This document shows positions 1 to 7,899 of a DNA stretch of 51,165 nucleotides, piece by piece. The first letter of the stretch is position 1. The number at the start of each line of letters is the position of its first letter. Under the pieces are notes generated by a model, which worked only from the letters and a program-made list of their open reading frames with translations, was not told the origin of the DNA and made no database searches. The DNA comes from Kitasatospora aureofaciens (GTDB lineage Bacteria > Actinomycetota > Actinomycetes > Streptomycetales > Streptomycetaceae). The stretch lies in NCBI RefSeq assembly GCF_019192735.1, contig NZ_JAHTKP010000057.1, forward strand, positions 1-51,165, read 5' to 3'. Position numbers and translations under genes: made by a program.

Positions 1-77
1 ACTGGGACAAGGCCATCGCGCACCCCCTGGTGAACTCGCCGTTCTACTCAGAGAGTTGCGCGATGGCTCTCCTATGA
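1..77 (+). CDS. possible C-terminal end of a gene entering from the left
   Basis: One frame is open from the left edge to a TGA at 75-77 and encodes about 24 residues ending SESCAMALL. If real, it is the C-terminus of a plus-strand gene whose body lies outside the window. It would converge on the minus-strand kinase gene that ends at 191. The stretch is too short for family assignment, and an open frame of this length is expected by chance in this DNA. No function is proposed. Confidence 0.25.
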   Translation, partial: WDKAIAHPLVNSPFYSESCAMALL

Positions 78-190
78 CCAGGGGTTACTCCAAGATCCTT
101 GCTACACCACTCCACGGGACGCCATCACTCTGCACGGCCCATGCTTCGTACGATGCGAGATGGGCTACAACGGGGACGTACAGGTCGACC

Positions 191-1078
191 TCAGCTGACG
201 GCTGTCCAACCCCATGGCCGTGGACCGTTCTCTCCTTGCAGACAGGCGAGACGGTAGTGGGCTTCCGCTCGGTGTCGGGTCGGATCGGCTGCCGCGTGCT
301 GGAGCGCGAAGCAAGTGACCCGGAGCTCACGGATATTTCGCAGCACTTGGTAACCGGCCCAGACCATCACGTCAGCCCCGTATGCCTCGCAGAAGGCGTC
401 GTATTCGCTGTCCGAAACAGTGCCGAAGGTGCCGTAGCCGACGGCGGTGGCAGTGAGGTCCCACTCGGGAGGCCCGAGAGAGGCCCGTTCGAAGTCCAGC
501 AGATACGAGGTGGTGGGTGTGACGGCGACGTTGCCGCCCCAGGCATCGCCGTGGATGACGCTCGTAGGCAGGCCCGGCGGAAGACTCAGCCATGCCGTCT
601 GGAGTTCGGCTAGGCGGTCGCGCAGCCACTGCCGCTGCGAGTCATTGAGGGTGGCCGCGCCGTCGATCCGGAAGTCCAGCCGGACGAATGGGTCGAGGCG
701 GCCCAACGGGAAATCCGGGACAGGTAGTTCGTGGATGCGATGGAGGAGTGGCGCGATGTCGGCGGCGCGACCGGGTCGGTGTGGCGGTAGCTCGTGCCAG
801 AAGGTCACCGGGTTGCCGTCCACATCCAGCGGCTCTGGCAGGTGATCGAGCGGGCGCACCGCAGGCACCCCGCAGTCGTGCAGCCATCGAGCGACCGCTA
901 GTTCGCGTCGAGCGGCAGTCGACTGCCCGGGGCGGCTGATCCGAGCCACGATCCCATTCAGCAACCGCCACAGCGCGTTCTCCCCGATCCGGATCGGCTC
1001 CGCGCCGGTTGCGGACAGGCCGACCATGGCGCACGCCTTGACCAGCAGGGAGTGGGACGCCTCGATGTTGCTGCTCAC
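191..1078 (-). CDS. aminoglycoside-phosphotransferase-family kinase (APH/choline kinase fold)
   Basis: A 295-residue protein of the APH superfamily, which transfers phosphate from ATP to small-molecule hydroxyls such as antibiotics, choline or sugars. The catalytic loop HGDAWGGN and the following metal-binding DFE (in LLDFERASLGPPEWD) are intact, so it should be active. The N-terminal lobe carries the usual WLHDCGVPAVRPLDH hinge-like segment. The GTG start at 1078 was chosen because it overlaps the TGA of the upstream XRE gene by four bases (GTGA), a coupled arrangement. Upstream in-frame ATGs lie inside the regulator gene. With that regulator it forms a two-gene minus-strand operon divergent from the SAM synthetase/SerRS operon, which contains a second APH-like kinase. 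The substrate cannot be read from the sequence; a resistance or biosynthetic role is inference from context. Confidence 0.8.
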   Translation of the reverse strand: MSSNIEASHSLLVKACAMVGLSATGAEPIRIGENALWRLLNGIVARISRPGQSTAARRELAVARWLHDCGVPAVRPLDHLPEPLDVDGNPVTFWHELPPHRPGRAADIAPLLHRIHELPVPDFPLGRLDPFVRLDFRIDGAATLNDSQRQWLRDRLAELQTAWLSLPPGLPTSVIHGDAWGGNVAVTPTTSYLLDFERASLGPPEWDLTATAVGYGTFGTVSDSEYDAFCEAYGADVMVWAGYQVLRNIRELRVTCFALQHAAADPTRHRAEAHYRLACLQGENGPRPWGWTAVS

Positions 1079-2466
1079 ACTGCCACCGTAGCGGCGATCT
1101 GCTCCCGCAGGTCCCGGATGTCGGCGAGGTTGCGGTGGCGATGGGCGACCCGGCCCAACTCGGCCAGCTCGTGATTGGCACGCAGCGAGCGGAGGTCGCT
1201 GACCTCGGCGAGTGCGCTGCGACCCTCGGCCAGAGCCTGCTCGGGGTCGCTGGCCGCCATCTGGAGCGTAGCGAGCTTGGTACGGGAGAACGCGCGGGAC
1301 CTGGCGAAGCCATCGTCGTGACCGTCCACCGCGGCCTGCAGCCGCCGGAGTGCCTCCTGCGGTGGGTGGCCGGCAAGGGCGAGGTCGAACAGGGCGTGGC
1401 CGGTGTCGCCATGGTGCTGCGCAATGTCGTAGTACGCCATCCACGGCCCTTCGGCTGCCGGAATGATCGAGGCGAATGATTCGTCGGACGCGCCGATCGC
1501 GGCCAGGGTCGGTTGGGTGCGGCCCATCTTGGCCAGGGCTCGGGCGCGGGCGTTGTGGAGCATGGACTGTTCGGCAGGAGAGAGTCGGTCGGCGCGGGCA
1601 AGGCCGAGTTCCGCGAGCGTGAGGCCGGTATCGGGATTACCACACCAAGTGGCCTGGCGGGATCGTAGGTTGTAGGAGATGGCGCGCAGTGGCCAGTTGT
1701 CCACTTCCTCGGCGCACGAGGTGGCGAATGCGAATAGGCGGTGGGCGTCGTCGTGAGCGAAGGCGTCGAAGGCCGAGGCACCGACAACGGTCGCCAGGCG
1801 GCTGACGGCGCCGAACAGCTCAGCCCTCAGCGGAGCAGGGCATCCGCTGTTCAGGAGGCCTGCGGCCCAACGGAGTTGGGCGAGCGCGGTATCGCGAACG
1901 ACGCCGGCGCCGCCGTAGAGGTTGTCCCAGCTGCGCAGTGTGGTCGCGGCGGCGCGGATCTGCTCGACATCGGCGGTCCGAACTACCACCGGCACCGCAG
2001 TCGCCGGGCTGAAGATCAGTAGCTGGGTCAGTGGGCCTGCGGCGAGAGCCGCACTCGTCACGGCAAGGAAATTCCGTCGTTCCATGGGGTCGGACTCGTT
2101 CCACTTGAGGGCGGGCGATGGCTCTTCCAGCGTGCCCCCGAGCAGATCCCCTCGGGGAGGCTTGACGGCCCCACCGCGTCGTTTGTCCATTTCCCTTGAG
2201 CGGTTGTCCATTTCAGCCTCGGCCAGTGCCACGCTTCGCGAGAGCACTCCACCAGTGTTCAAGGCCGCGTCTAACGCCTGGGCATGGTGAAGCTTGCAGG
2301 GCCGCTCTGCCCGCTCGATCTTGCTGATCAGGTCCCCACTCAGGTGGACCAATTGTCCAAGTCCGTCCTGACTCAGTTTTCTGAGCTTCCGCCAGTACTG
2401 AAGTTCCGCGCCGAACCAGTGGGCCGCGGAGCGGGTGGGGTCCAGAGGCTTTAGTGGTCGCGGCAT
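1075..2466 (-). CDS. XRE-family helix-turn-helix regulator with TPR-like C-terminus
   Basis: A 463-residue cytoplasmic regulator. Residues ~18-70 form a Cro/CI-type helix-turn-helix (LRKLSQDGLGQLVHLSGDLISKIERAE). A short RRNFL segment followed by an Ala-rich hydrophobic stretch comes next, as is common in actinobacterial XRE regulators. The remaining ~280 residues are alpha-helical and rich in Ala/Leu, resembling degenerate tetratricopeptide repeats that could sense a ligand or peptide. The ATG at 2466 is preceded by GGGGGA; an upstream ATG at 2520 lacks this and would place the start beyond the palindrome at 2491-2508. It overlaps the downstream kinase gene by four bases. It is divergent from the operon starting at 2675 and is the natural candidate to control both directions. 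Confidence 0.85.
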   Translation of the reverse strand: MPRPLKPLDPTRSAAHWFGAELQYWRKLRKLSQDGLGQLVHLSGDLISKIERAERPCKLHHAQALDAALNTGGVLSRSVALAEAEMDNRSREMDKRRGGAVKPPRGDLLGGTLEEPSPALKWNESDPMERRNFLAVTSAALAAGPLTQLLIFSPATAVPVVVRTADVEQIRAAATTLRSWDNLYGGAGVVRDTALAQLRWAAGLLNSGCPAPLRAELFGAVSRLATVVGASAFDAFAHDDAHRLFAFATSCAEEVDNWPLRAISYNLRSRQATWCGNPDTGLTLAELGLARADRLSPAEQSMLHNARARALAKMGRTQPTLAAIGASDESFASIIPAAEGPWMAYYDIAQHHGDTGHALFDLALAGHPPQEALRRLQAAVDGHDDGFARSRAFSRTKLATLQMAASDPEQALAEGRSALAEVSDLRSLRANHELAELGRVAHRHRNLADIRDLREQIAATVAV

Positions 2467-2490
2467 TTGATCCCCCAGGGCGTCTCTAGT

Positions 2491-2508
2491 GGACAGCGAC
2501 CGCTGTCC
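2491..2508. promoter_or_regulatory. candidate operator in the divergent regulator/operon spacer
   Basis: GGACAGCG and CGCTGTCC form a perfect 8-bp inverted repeat with a 2-bp spacer, 25 bp upstream of the XRE start codon. It lies in the 208-bp divergent spacer 2467-2674. On the minus strand a TAGAGA-like -10 lies between it and the gene, so the palindrome would overlap the -35 region. It is a plausible autoregulatory site for the XRE protein. No SAM riboswitch fold was recognised in the leader of the SAM synthetase gene. Confidence 0.45.
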
Positions 2509-2674
2509 GAATGCCGGCACTGGTCGGGCGGCTCACCGGCAGGGCTGAATGTCTCCGAGCGCTCAGCGCCCATTACACACCGCTACAGGTCTGACGTGCG
2601 GGTGTTCGGCACATCCGCACGACGAAAGCCCCTGCCCGAGCACCGCAGCCGGACCAAAGGAAGAGGAGATCGTC

Positions 2675-3925
2675 ATGCAACGCGTCAGCACGAAGGTGCG
2701 GAACAGCAGCATCACCATCGAGACCGGGCGTCCGCTCCCCACTGATCTCGTCCTGTTGGAACGCAAGGGGATCGGCCACCCGGACACCCTCGCCGACCAC
2801 CTGGCCGAGGAGCTCTCCCGTGCGTACAGCCGCTACACGCTCGACCGCTTCGGTGCCGTGCTCCACCACAACTTCGACAAGCTCGCCCTGCTCGGCGGCT
2901 CCTGCGAGGTCCGCTACGGCGCCGGCCGGATGACGGCCCCGGTGAAGGTGCTGATCAACGGGCGGGCCGCGTACGCCTGCGGAGGCGAGGACATCCCGGT
3001 GCGGGAACTGGCGGAACAGGCCGTCCTGGCCTTCTTCCAGGACCGGCTGCCCGAGCTCGCGAGCCACCTCGACCTGATCTTCAACATCACCAGCAACCCC
3101 AGCCCCGGCGCGGTCGTGACCGATGAGGGCGGCACCGACCGATCGCGCTGGTTCGCGCCCCGCTCGGTGGACGACCTGCGCGAGCGCCACGTCCTGCTCG
3201 CCAACGACACCTCGCTCGGCACCGGCTGGGCGCCGATGGCCCCGTTCGAGCAGTTCGCCCACGCGCTCGTCAACCACCTGTCCGGCGTCAGCGAGTTCAC
3301 CCAGGCGAACCCGTGGTGCGGCTCCGACGTGAAGCTGATGGGTCACTTCGACGGGACGAAGGCCGAGGCGGTTCTGTGCGTCCCGCAGAAGTCCGCGCAC
3401 GTTCCCAACCGGGCCGCGTACCTCGCGAACAAGAAGGAGGTCCTGGCCGAGTGTGCCCGGTTCGCGGAGCAGCACCTTCCGGGCGTCGAGGTCACCTTCC
3501 TCCTCAACGCCCGCGACGTTCCGGACAAGGACGAGCTCTACCTGACCTACACCGGCAGCTCCATCGAGTCGGGCGACGAAGGGGTTGTAGGTCGCGGCAA
3601 TCGGGTCAACGGCCTGATCACCCCGCTGCGCCCGATGAACCTGGAAGGGGCCAGCGGCAAGAACCCCGTCTACCACGTCGGGAAGCTGTACAACTTGGCG
3701 GCCACCCGGCTGGCCCAGCGCCTGTACGAAGAGACCGGCAGCTACGCCGAAGTGCACCTGGTCAGCGCCACCGGCCAGCGCCTCGACCAGCCTTGGAAGG
3801 TCCTGGTCCGGCTCGCGGCCGAGGACCCGGAGATCGAGAAGGTGCAGGCTCAGGTCGCCCTGGCCCTCGGCGGCTTCCCGGAGCTCACCGCCGAACTGGT
3901 CCACCACGGCGTCCGGCTCAGCTGA
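2675..3925 (+). CDS. archaeal-type S-adenosylmethionine synthetase
   Basis: A 416-residue methionine adenosyltransferase that makes S-adenosylmethionine from ATP and methionine. It belongs to the archaeal-type family (COG1812, PF01941), not the usual bacterial MetK. Characteristic segments are ERKGIGHPDTLADHLAE near the N-terminus, LHHNFDKLALLGG, NITSNPSPGA and GNRVNGLITPLRPMNLEGA followed by GKNPVYHVGKLYN. Length matches the family (about 400). The ATG at 2675 follows AGGAAGAGGAG at good spacing; an earlier in-frame start at 2549 has no such signal. It is the first gene of a six-gene operon, and its stop overlaps the next start (TGATG). An extra SAM synthetase of this type suggests dedicated SAM supply, or use of an analogue, for a local pathway. 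No methyltransferase is visible in the operon. Confidence 0.9.
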   Translation: MQRVSTKVRNSSITIETGRPLPTDLVLLERKGIGHPDTLADHLAEELSRAYSRYTLDRFGAVLHHNFDKLALLGGSCEVRYGAGRMTAPVKVLINGRAAYACGGEDIPVRELAEQAVLAFFQDRLPELASHLDLIFNITSNPSPGAVVTDEGGTDRSRWFAPRSVDDLRERHVLLANDTSLGTGWAPMAPFEQFAHALVNHLSGVSEFTQANPWCGSDVKLMGHFDGTKAEAVLCVPQKSAHVPNRAAYLANKKEVLAECARFAEQHLPGVEVTFLLNARDVPDKDELYLTYTGSSIESGDEGVVGRGNRVNGLITPLRPMNLEGASGKNPVYHVGKLYNLAATRLAQRLYEETGSYAEVHLVSATGQRLDQPWKVLVRLAAEDPEIEKVQAQVALALGGFPELTAELVHHGVRLS

Positions 3926-4884
3926 TGCGCGCTGAATCGCACACACTCCTGCCCCCGCGCACCGCACGGCAGCGCCTCCGGGAGCACTACGGCCCGGGGG
4001 TGCACGGGTGGCTCGCCCACGCCCCCGAGCTCTTCAACGAAGCCTCGCGCCGCTGGCAGTTGACTCTCGACAGCTACCACGACGCCGGCCACGCCTCGCT
4101 GCTGATGGTGGCGCGGGAGCAGAACAAAAAGCGCGAGGTCCTGTTGAAGGCATGGCCCGAGCACAGCCGCTACCACAACGAGATGATCGCACTGGGGATC
4201 TGGGCAGCCGGGCCGGCCGTCAGGGTGCTCGACCACGCGGACGACCTCGGGATCGCCGCCTTGGAGGTAGTGGCGTCCGTGCCCGGCGGCTCCACCGGAC
4301 CGGAGAAGGACGAGTACGAGGCAGTGGCCATCGCACTGCGGCAGCTGCATTGTCTCGGCCGAGGCGCGAACACGACGGCCGCAGCGCTTCCCAGCCTCCA
4401 GGACTTCCTCGAATGCGAGCTGGTCCCGCGGGTGCACCGCCGCCTGGTGGCGCAACGTCCCCAGCTACCGCTTGACTGGGCGGGGCTCGGAGAGAGGCTG
4501 GTCACCCGGTTGCACCCGGACGTGGCACGGGCATCGGTCCTTCACGCGGACGTCTATCGGGAGAACGTCCTCTTCGACCACGATCGGAAGCCCATCCTGG
4601 CGGACCCCCTTCCGATGGTCGGTGACGAGATCTTCGACTGGGCGTTCTGGACCGTCTACTACGACCTGGGCACTGGTACCCGGGACCGCTTCGAGATCGC
4701 CGCCACCAGCGCCGGCCTCGATCCGCGGCGGCTGCGCCAATGGAGCCTCGCCCTCTGCGTGGACGGGCTCCTCTACTACCGCGAAGTGGAAGACAGCCGC
4801 GCCTCCGTGATGGAGCGGGTGATCGCAGGGCTGGCCGGGGGCCTCGATCTCACGGTGGTGCCGGAGAGGAGCGGCCAGGCATGA
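3925..4884 (+). CDS. APH(6)-like small-molecule phosphotransferase
   Basis: A 319-residue kinase resembling the aminoglycoside/hydroxyurea resistance kinase family (PF04655, streptomycin 6-kinase type). The C-terminal half has the catalytic loop HADVYRENVLF and the metal-binding segment LADPLPMVGDEIFDWAF, matching the family pattern H-x-D-x4-N and D-P-x-P-x-V-G-D. The start overlaps the SAM synthetase stop by one base, and its stop overlaps the next start (ATGA). This indicates translational coupling. Members of the family phosphorylate antibiotics to inactivate them, and some producers use the same step to keep an intermediate inactive until a phosphatase removes the phosphate. A phosphatase-like gene follows immediately, which fits that logic by inference. 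The actual substrate is unknown. Confidence 0.8.
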   Translation: MRAESHTLLPPRTARQRLREHYGPGVHGWLAHAPELFNEASRRWQLTLDSYHDAGHASLLMVAREQNKKREVLLKAWPEHSRYHNEMIALGIWAAGPAVRVLDHADDLGIAALEVVASVPGGSTGPEKDEYEAVAIALRQLHCLGRGANTTAAALPSLQDFLECELVPRVHRRLVAQRPQLPLDWAGLGERLVTRLHPDVARASVLHADVYRENVLFDHDRKPILADPLPMVGDEIFDWAFWTVYYDLGTGTRDRFEIAATSAGLDPRRLRQWSLALCVDGLLYYREVEDSRASVMERVIAGLAGGLDLTVVPERSGQA

Positions 4885-5591
4885 CCACCTACCTCCTGCG
4901 CCATGCCAGTACCCGCTACAGCACGGCTCACCGGGTCAACGGCGACCCGACTGTCGATCTTCCACTTGATCCGGAGGGTCGCGTCGCCTGCCGGACCGGT
5001 AGCGGCGTCACCGCTGCCGTCCAGCCGCGTATCTGGCTTACCTCGGGTTTCGCCCGGACGAGTGAGACGGCCCGGCTGTTGATGGGCGAGACCGACCAGC
5101 CCATCAGGGTCGAGCCTGCCCTCGGCGAAGTGGACTACGGGCAGTTCGAAGGCGGCCCCTTCACGGAGTACGCGCGCTGGCTCGTCGCCGCCGGACCATG
5201 GGAGCGTCCGCCCGGTGCTGGTGAGTCCCAGCGTGGAGCCATCCTCAGAATGTTGGTCGGCCTCCGGAGCGCAGTCCCGATGCCCTCACCTCGGGTGGTG
5301 GTCGCGCATGGGCTGCTGGCCTCCGTGCTGCGCTGGCAGAGACAGACCTCGCGCGCGAGCCCGGGCCGGACCATGCCGATCTTCTTCGATGAGGTGCCCT
5401 GTCTCTACGTGATCAGGATCGAGGACAGCGAACTCGAAGACCTCACTGTGGCCCTGCTCGAACTCCTGGAGGCGGAGGAGATGGAGACCGTGGCATCGGG
5501 TGCATGGTCTTCGCGGCCAGAAGACGAGCGCGTGCTTGCTACCTTCGATGGACCATCAGTCCAGCTGGAGGAGAAGAACTCCCATGCATGA
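4881..5591 (+). CDS. histidine phosphatase family protein (phosphoglycerate-mutase-like)
   Basis: A 236-residue cytoplasmic protein of the histidine phosphatase superfamily. The N-terminal LLRHAST is the R-H-x motif that carries the phosphorylated histidine. A second conserved part, VVVAHGLLASVLRW, provides the second catalytic His, and the acidic residue in LGEVDYGQFEG matches the usual E-x-x-G-x-x-E-G region. Catalytic residues therefore look intact. The ATG at 4881 overlaps the kinase stop (ATGA). Its own 3' end overlaps the seryl-tRNA synthetase start by eight bases. Coupling to an antibiotic-type kinase suggests it removes phosphate from the same small molecule or a pathway intermediate. 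Roles on sugars or nucleotides are equally possible. Confidence 0.75.
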   Translation: MTTYLLRHASTRYSTAHRVNGDPTVDLPLDPEGRVACRTGSGVTAAVQPRIWLTSGFARTSETARLLMGETDQPIRVEPALGEVDYGQFEGGPFTEYARWLVAAGPWERPPGAGESQRGAILRMLVGLRSAVPMPSPRVVVAHGLLASVLRWQRQTSRASPGRTMPIFFDEVPCLYVIRIEDSELEDLTVALLELLEAEEMETVASGAWSSRPEDERVLATFDGPSVQLEEKNSHA

Positions 5592-6876
5592 TCCCCGCGC
5601 CCTCATCGAGATGGGCTCCGAGGCGGTCCGCCGCCTCGCCCGCCGCGGCTACACCCTGGATCTCTCTGTGTTGGAGTCTCTTCAGTCCCGCCGATCCCAG
5701 CTCATCACCCGCGTGGACGAGCTGCGGGCCGAGTCGAAGCGGGTCGCCCAGGAGGTCCAGCAGGCGGCCCGCCAGGGCGGTGACACCGAGGCGTTGAAGG
5801 ACCGGGCCCGCGAACTCAAGGAGGAGATCCGCTCGGCCGAGGCGGAGCAGGAGCAGGTGCAGCAGGAATTGCGCGACTTCCTGCTGACCATCCCCAACCT
5901 TCCGCTCGACAGCACCCCCGACGGCGACTCGGACGAGCACGCCGTCGAGGTAAGGCGGGTTGGTACGCCGCCGTCCTTCTCCTTCGAGCCGAAGGACCAC
6001 GTGGACCTCGGTGAGGCCCTCGGCATTCTCGACTTCGCCCGTGCCAGCAAGCTCTCCGGCTCCCGGTTCAGCGTCTCGCGCGGTGCCGGCGCCGCCATCG
6101 AGCGCGCCTTGGCCACGCTCTTCCTGGACCTGCACACCAAGCGACACGGCTACGTCGAGCACGCGGTCCCCTACCTCGTCACCCGGCAGACCATGACCGG
6201 GACCGGCCAGCTCCCGAAGTTCGAAGAGGACCTCTTCGCCACCGGCATGGGGGAGCGCGAACTCTTCCTGATCCCGACTGCCGAGGTCCCGCTCACCAAC
6301 CTCTACGCGGACGAGATCATCCCGCCGGCCGAACTTCCCCTGGCCCTCACCGCGTACACCCCGTGCTTCCGCTCGGAGGCCGGCTCGTACGGCCGTGACA
6401 CCCGCGGCATCCTGCGCCAGCACCAGTTCTCCAAGGTCGAGATGGTCCGCATCTGCGACCCCGACGACTCGCAGGCCGAGCTGGAGAAGATGCTCAGCCA
6501 CGCCGAAGCCTGCCTCAAGGAACTGGGACTGGCCTATCGGGTCGTCCAGCTCGCCGCAGGAGACCTTGGCTTCTCCGCCCAGATCACCTACGACATCGAG
6601 GTCTGGCTGCCCAGCCAGCAGACCTACCGCGAGATCTCTTCCGTCTCGGACTGCGGTGTCTTCCAGGCCCGCCGCGCGGGCATCCGCACCCGGGACGAGC
6701 ACGGCAAGACCAAGCCCGTCGCCACACTCAACGGCTCCGGGCTGCCCATCGGCCGCACCCTGGCAGCCCTCCTCGAACAGTGCCAGCGGCAGGACGGCTC
6801 CATCGTCCTGCCCGAGGCCCTGATGCCCTACCTCGGATTCCGCCGGATCTCGGCGGACGGAACAACGGAGGCATAA
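5584..6876 (+). CDS. serS: seryl-tRNA synthetase, cluster-associated copy
   Basis: A 430-residue class II aminoacyl-tRNA synthetase of normal length. The N-terminal ~110 residues form the tRNA-binding antiparallel coiled coil (KDRARELKEEIRSAEAEQEQ). The catalytic core follows, with TGTGQLPKFEEDLFAT, motif 2 FRSEAGSYGRDTRG with RQHQFSKVEM, and motif 3 NGSGLPIGRTLAALLE. All look functional. The ATG at 5584 has GGAGGAG upstream and overlaps the phosphatase gene by 8 nt; the next gene begins directly after its TAA. Its place in a biosynthesis-like operon instead of a housekeeping locus suggests either a second copy that supplies Ser-tRNA to a pathway, as described for VlmL in valanimycin biosynthesis, or a resistant copy. 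Whether the genome has another serS cannot be seen here. Confidence 0.93.
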   Translation: MHDPRALIEMGSEAVRRLARRGYTLDLSVLESLQSRRSQLITRVDELRAESKRVAQEVQQAARQGGDTEALKDRARELKEEIRSAEAEQEQVQQELRDFLLTIPNLPLDSTPDGDSDEHAVEVRRVGTPPSFSFEPKDHVDLGEALGILDFARASKLSGSRFSVSRGAGAAIERALATLFLDLHTKRHGYVEHAVPYLVTRQTMTGTGQLPKFEEDLFATGMGERELFLIPTAEVPLTNLYADEIIPPAELPLALTAYTPCFRSEAGSYGRDTRGILRQHQFSKVEMVRICDPDDSQAELEKMLSHAEACLKELGLAYRVVQLAAGDLGFSAQITYDIEVWLPSQQTYREISSVSDCGVFQARRAGIRTRDEHGKTKPVATLNGSGLPIGRTLAALLEQCQRQDGSIVLPEALMPYLGFRRISADGTTEA

Positions 6877-7899
6877 GTGTTAGTCGGCATCTGCGACTTC
6901 CCCAGCAGTTACATCTTCCCGCCCGCCGGTTACGGCGGGATCGAACGCTGGCTCTGGGCAGTGGCGGAAGGCGCCCGAGCCGCAGGCGCCGACGTACACC
7001 TCCTCGGTCCCGGCTGGAGGACCGACCTCGCAGGCGACTGGGCGCTGCGCTCGGTCCGCCTGGAGGAGCTCCAGCCGGGCACCCAAGCCGCACGCGAGCT
7101 GCGCACGACCGGCTACGACCTGCTCGTCGTCGGGCATGAGTACCCGTCACATCCTGAGTGGCGGAAGATCTGGGCCGAGCTCGACTGCGACGTTGCGACC
7201 TTCCAACACTCACCGGTGTTCCAGCACGCGGCGGACGCGTTCGACGGTCGGCGCTCCAGGCTCTACTGCTACTCGCCGGAGATGGCCGCGCTCTACGCGA
7301 CGCACACGCCGGCCCTGGAGCACGCCGTCCACCTCGGCCTCGGGGAAGCCGAGCCGCCAGCCGTTCCTGGCCGCGACCTGATATGGGTCGGCCGGATCGA
7401 CGAAGAGAAGGCGCCGCATCTCGCGGTTCGGGCGGCCCAGTTGCTCGGACGACGGATCAGCATCGTCGGCCCTGTGTTCGACACGGACTACCTGCGCAGG
7501 CACCAGGCCCTCCTCTCGGCCGACCACGTCACCTGGGTCGGCGAGCTGGGCGGCGCCGCCAAGGCCGTGGCCTTCTCCGACGCCGCCGCATTCGTCTACA
7601 CGTGCTCCCGAACCTACGTGGAGGCTGGCGCCGCAGTGTTCGGCGAATCGCTGCGGGCCGGCACCCCGGTCGCGGCGCTCTGCTGGCGGGAAGGCACCTG
7701 CGCCGAGGCGGCGATCTGCGACGCCACCGGAGCCGCCGTGTACGCCAACCCGGACAGCGACGACGAGGCGGCCGCCTGCGCCCTTGCTGTGGCGATCGAA
7801 CAGGCCCTGACGCTGGACGCGCCCGCTGTCCAGGAGATCGGGTTCCAGCGCTTCGACCCGGTTCGCCACTTCCGCGCTCTGGCGACCCGGCCATGCTGA
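6877..7899 (+). CDS. GT4-like glycosyltransferase
   Basis: A 340-residue protein with the two-Rossmann-domain GT-B layout. The acceptor-side N-terminus has GGIERWLWAVAEGARAAG, typical of glycosyltransferase family 4. The donor-side half has WVGRIDEEKAPHLAVRA and an E-x7-E-type region in VEAGAAVFGESLRAGTPV, which usually binds the nucleotide-sugar. It is predicted cytosolic, with no signal or TM segment. The GTG start at 6877 sits immediately after the seryl-tRNA synthetase TAA with ACGGAGG upstream. Its end overlaps the next gene. It implies that the product or an intermediate of this operon is glycosylated. Donor and acceptor are not readable from sequence. Confidence 0.82.
   Translation: MLVGICDFPSSYIFPPAGYGGIERWLWAVAEGARAAGADVHLLGPGWRTDLAGDWALRSVRLEELQPGTQAARELRTTGYDLLVVGHEYPSHPEWRKIWAELDCDVATFQHSPVFQHAADAFDGRRSRLYCYSPEMAALYATHTPALEHAVHLGLGEAEPPAVPGRDLIWVGRIDEEKAPHLAVRAAQLLGRRISIVGPVFDTDYLRRHQALLSADHVTWVGELGGAAKAVAFSDAAAFVYTCSRTYVEAGAAVFGESLRAGTPVAALCWREGTCAEAAICDATGAAVYANPDSDDEAAACALAVAIEQALTLDAPAVQEIGFQRFDPVRHFRALATRPC

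Noticed and set aside
56..613. Plus-strand open frame over the first kinase gene
   Set aside because: It overlaps the intact minus-strand kinase and lacks coding bias in its own frame.
2520..2674. SAM riboswitch upstream of the SAM synthetase
   Set aside because: No SAM-I or SAM-II like fold or conserved core was recognised, and the leader is short.
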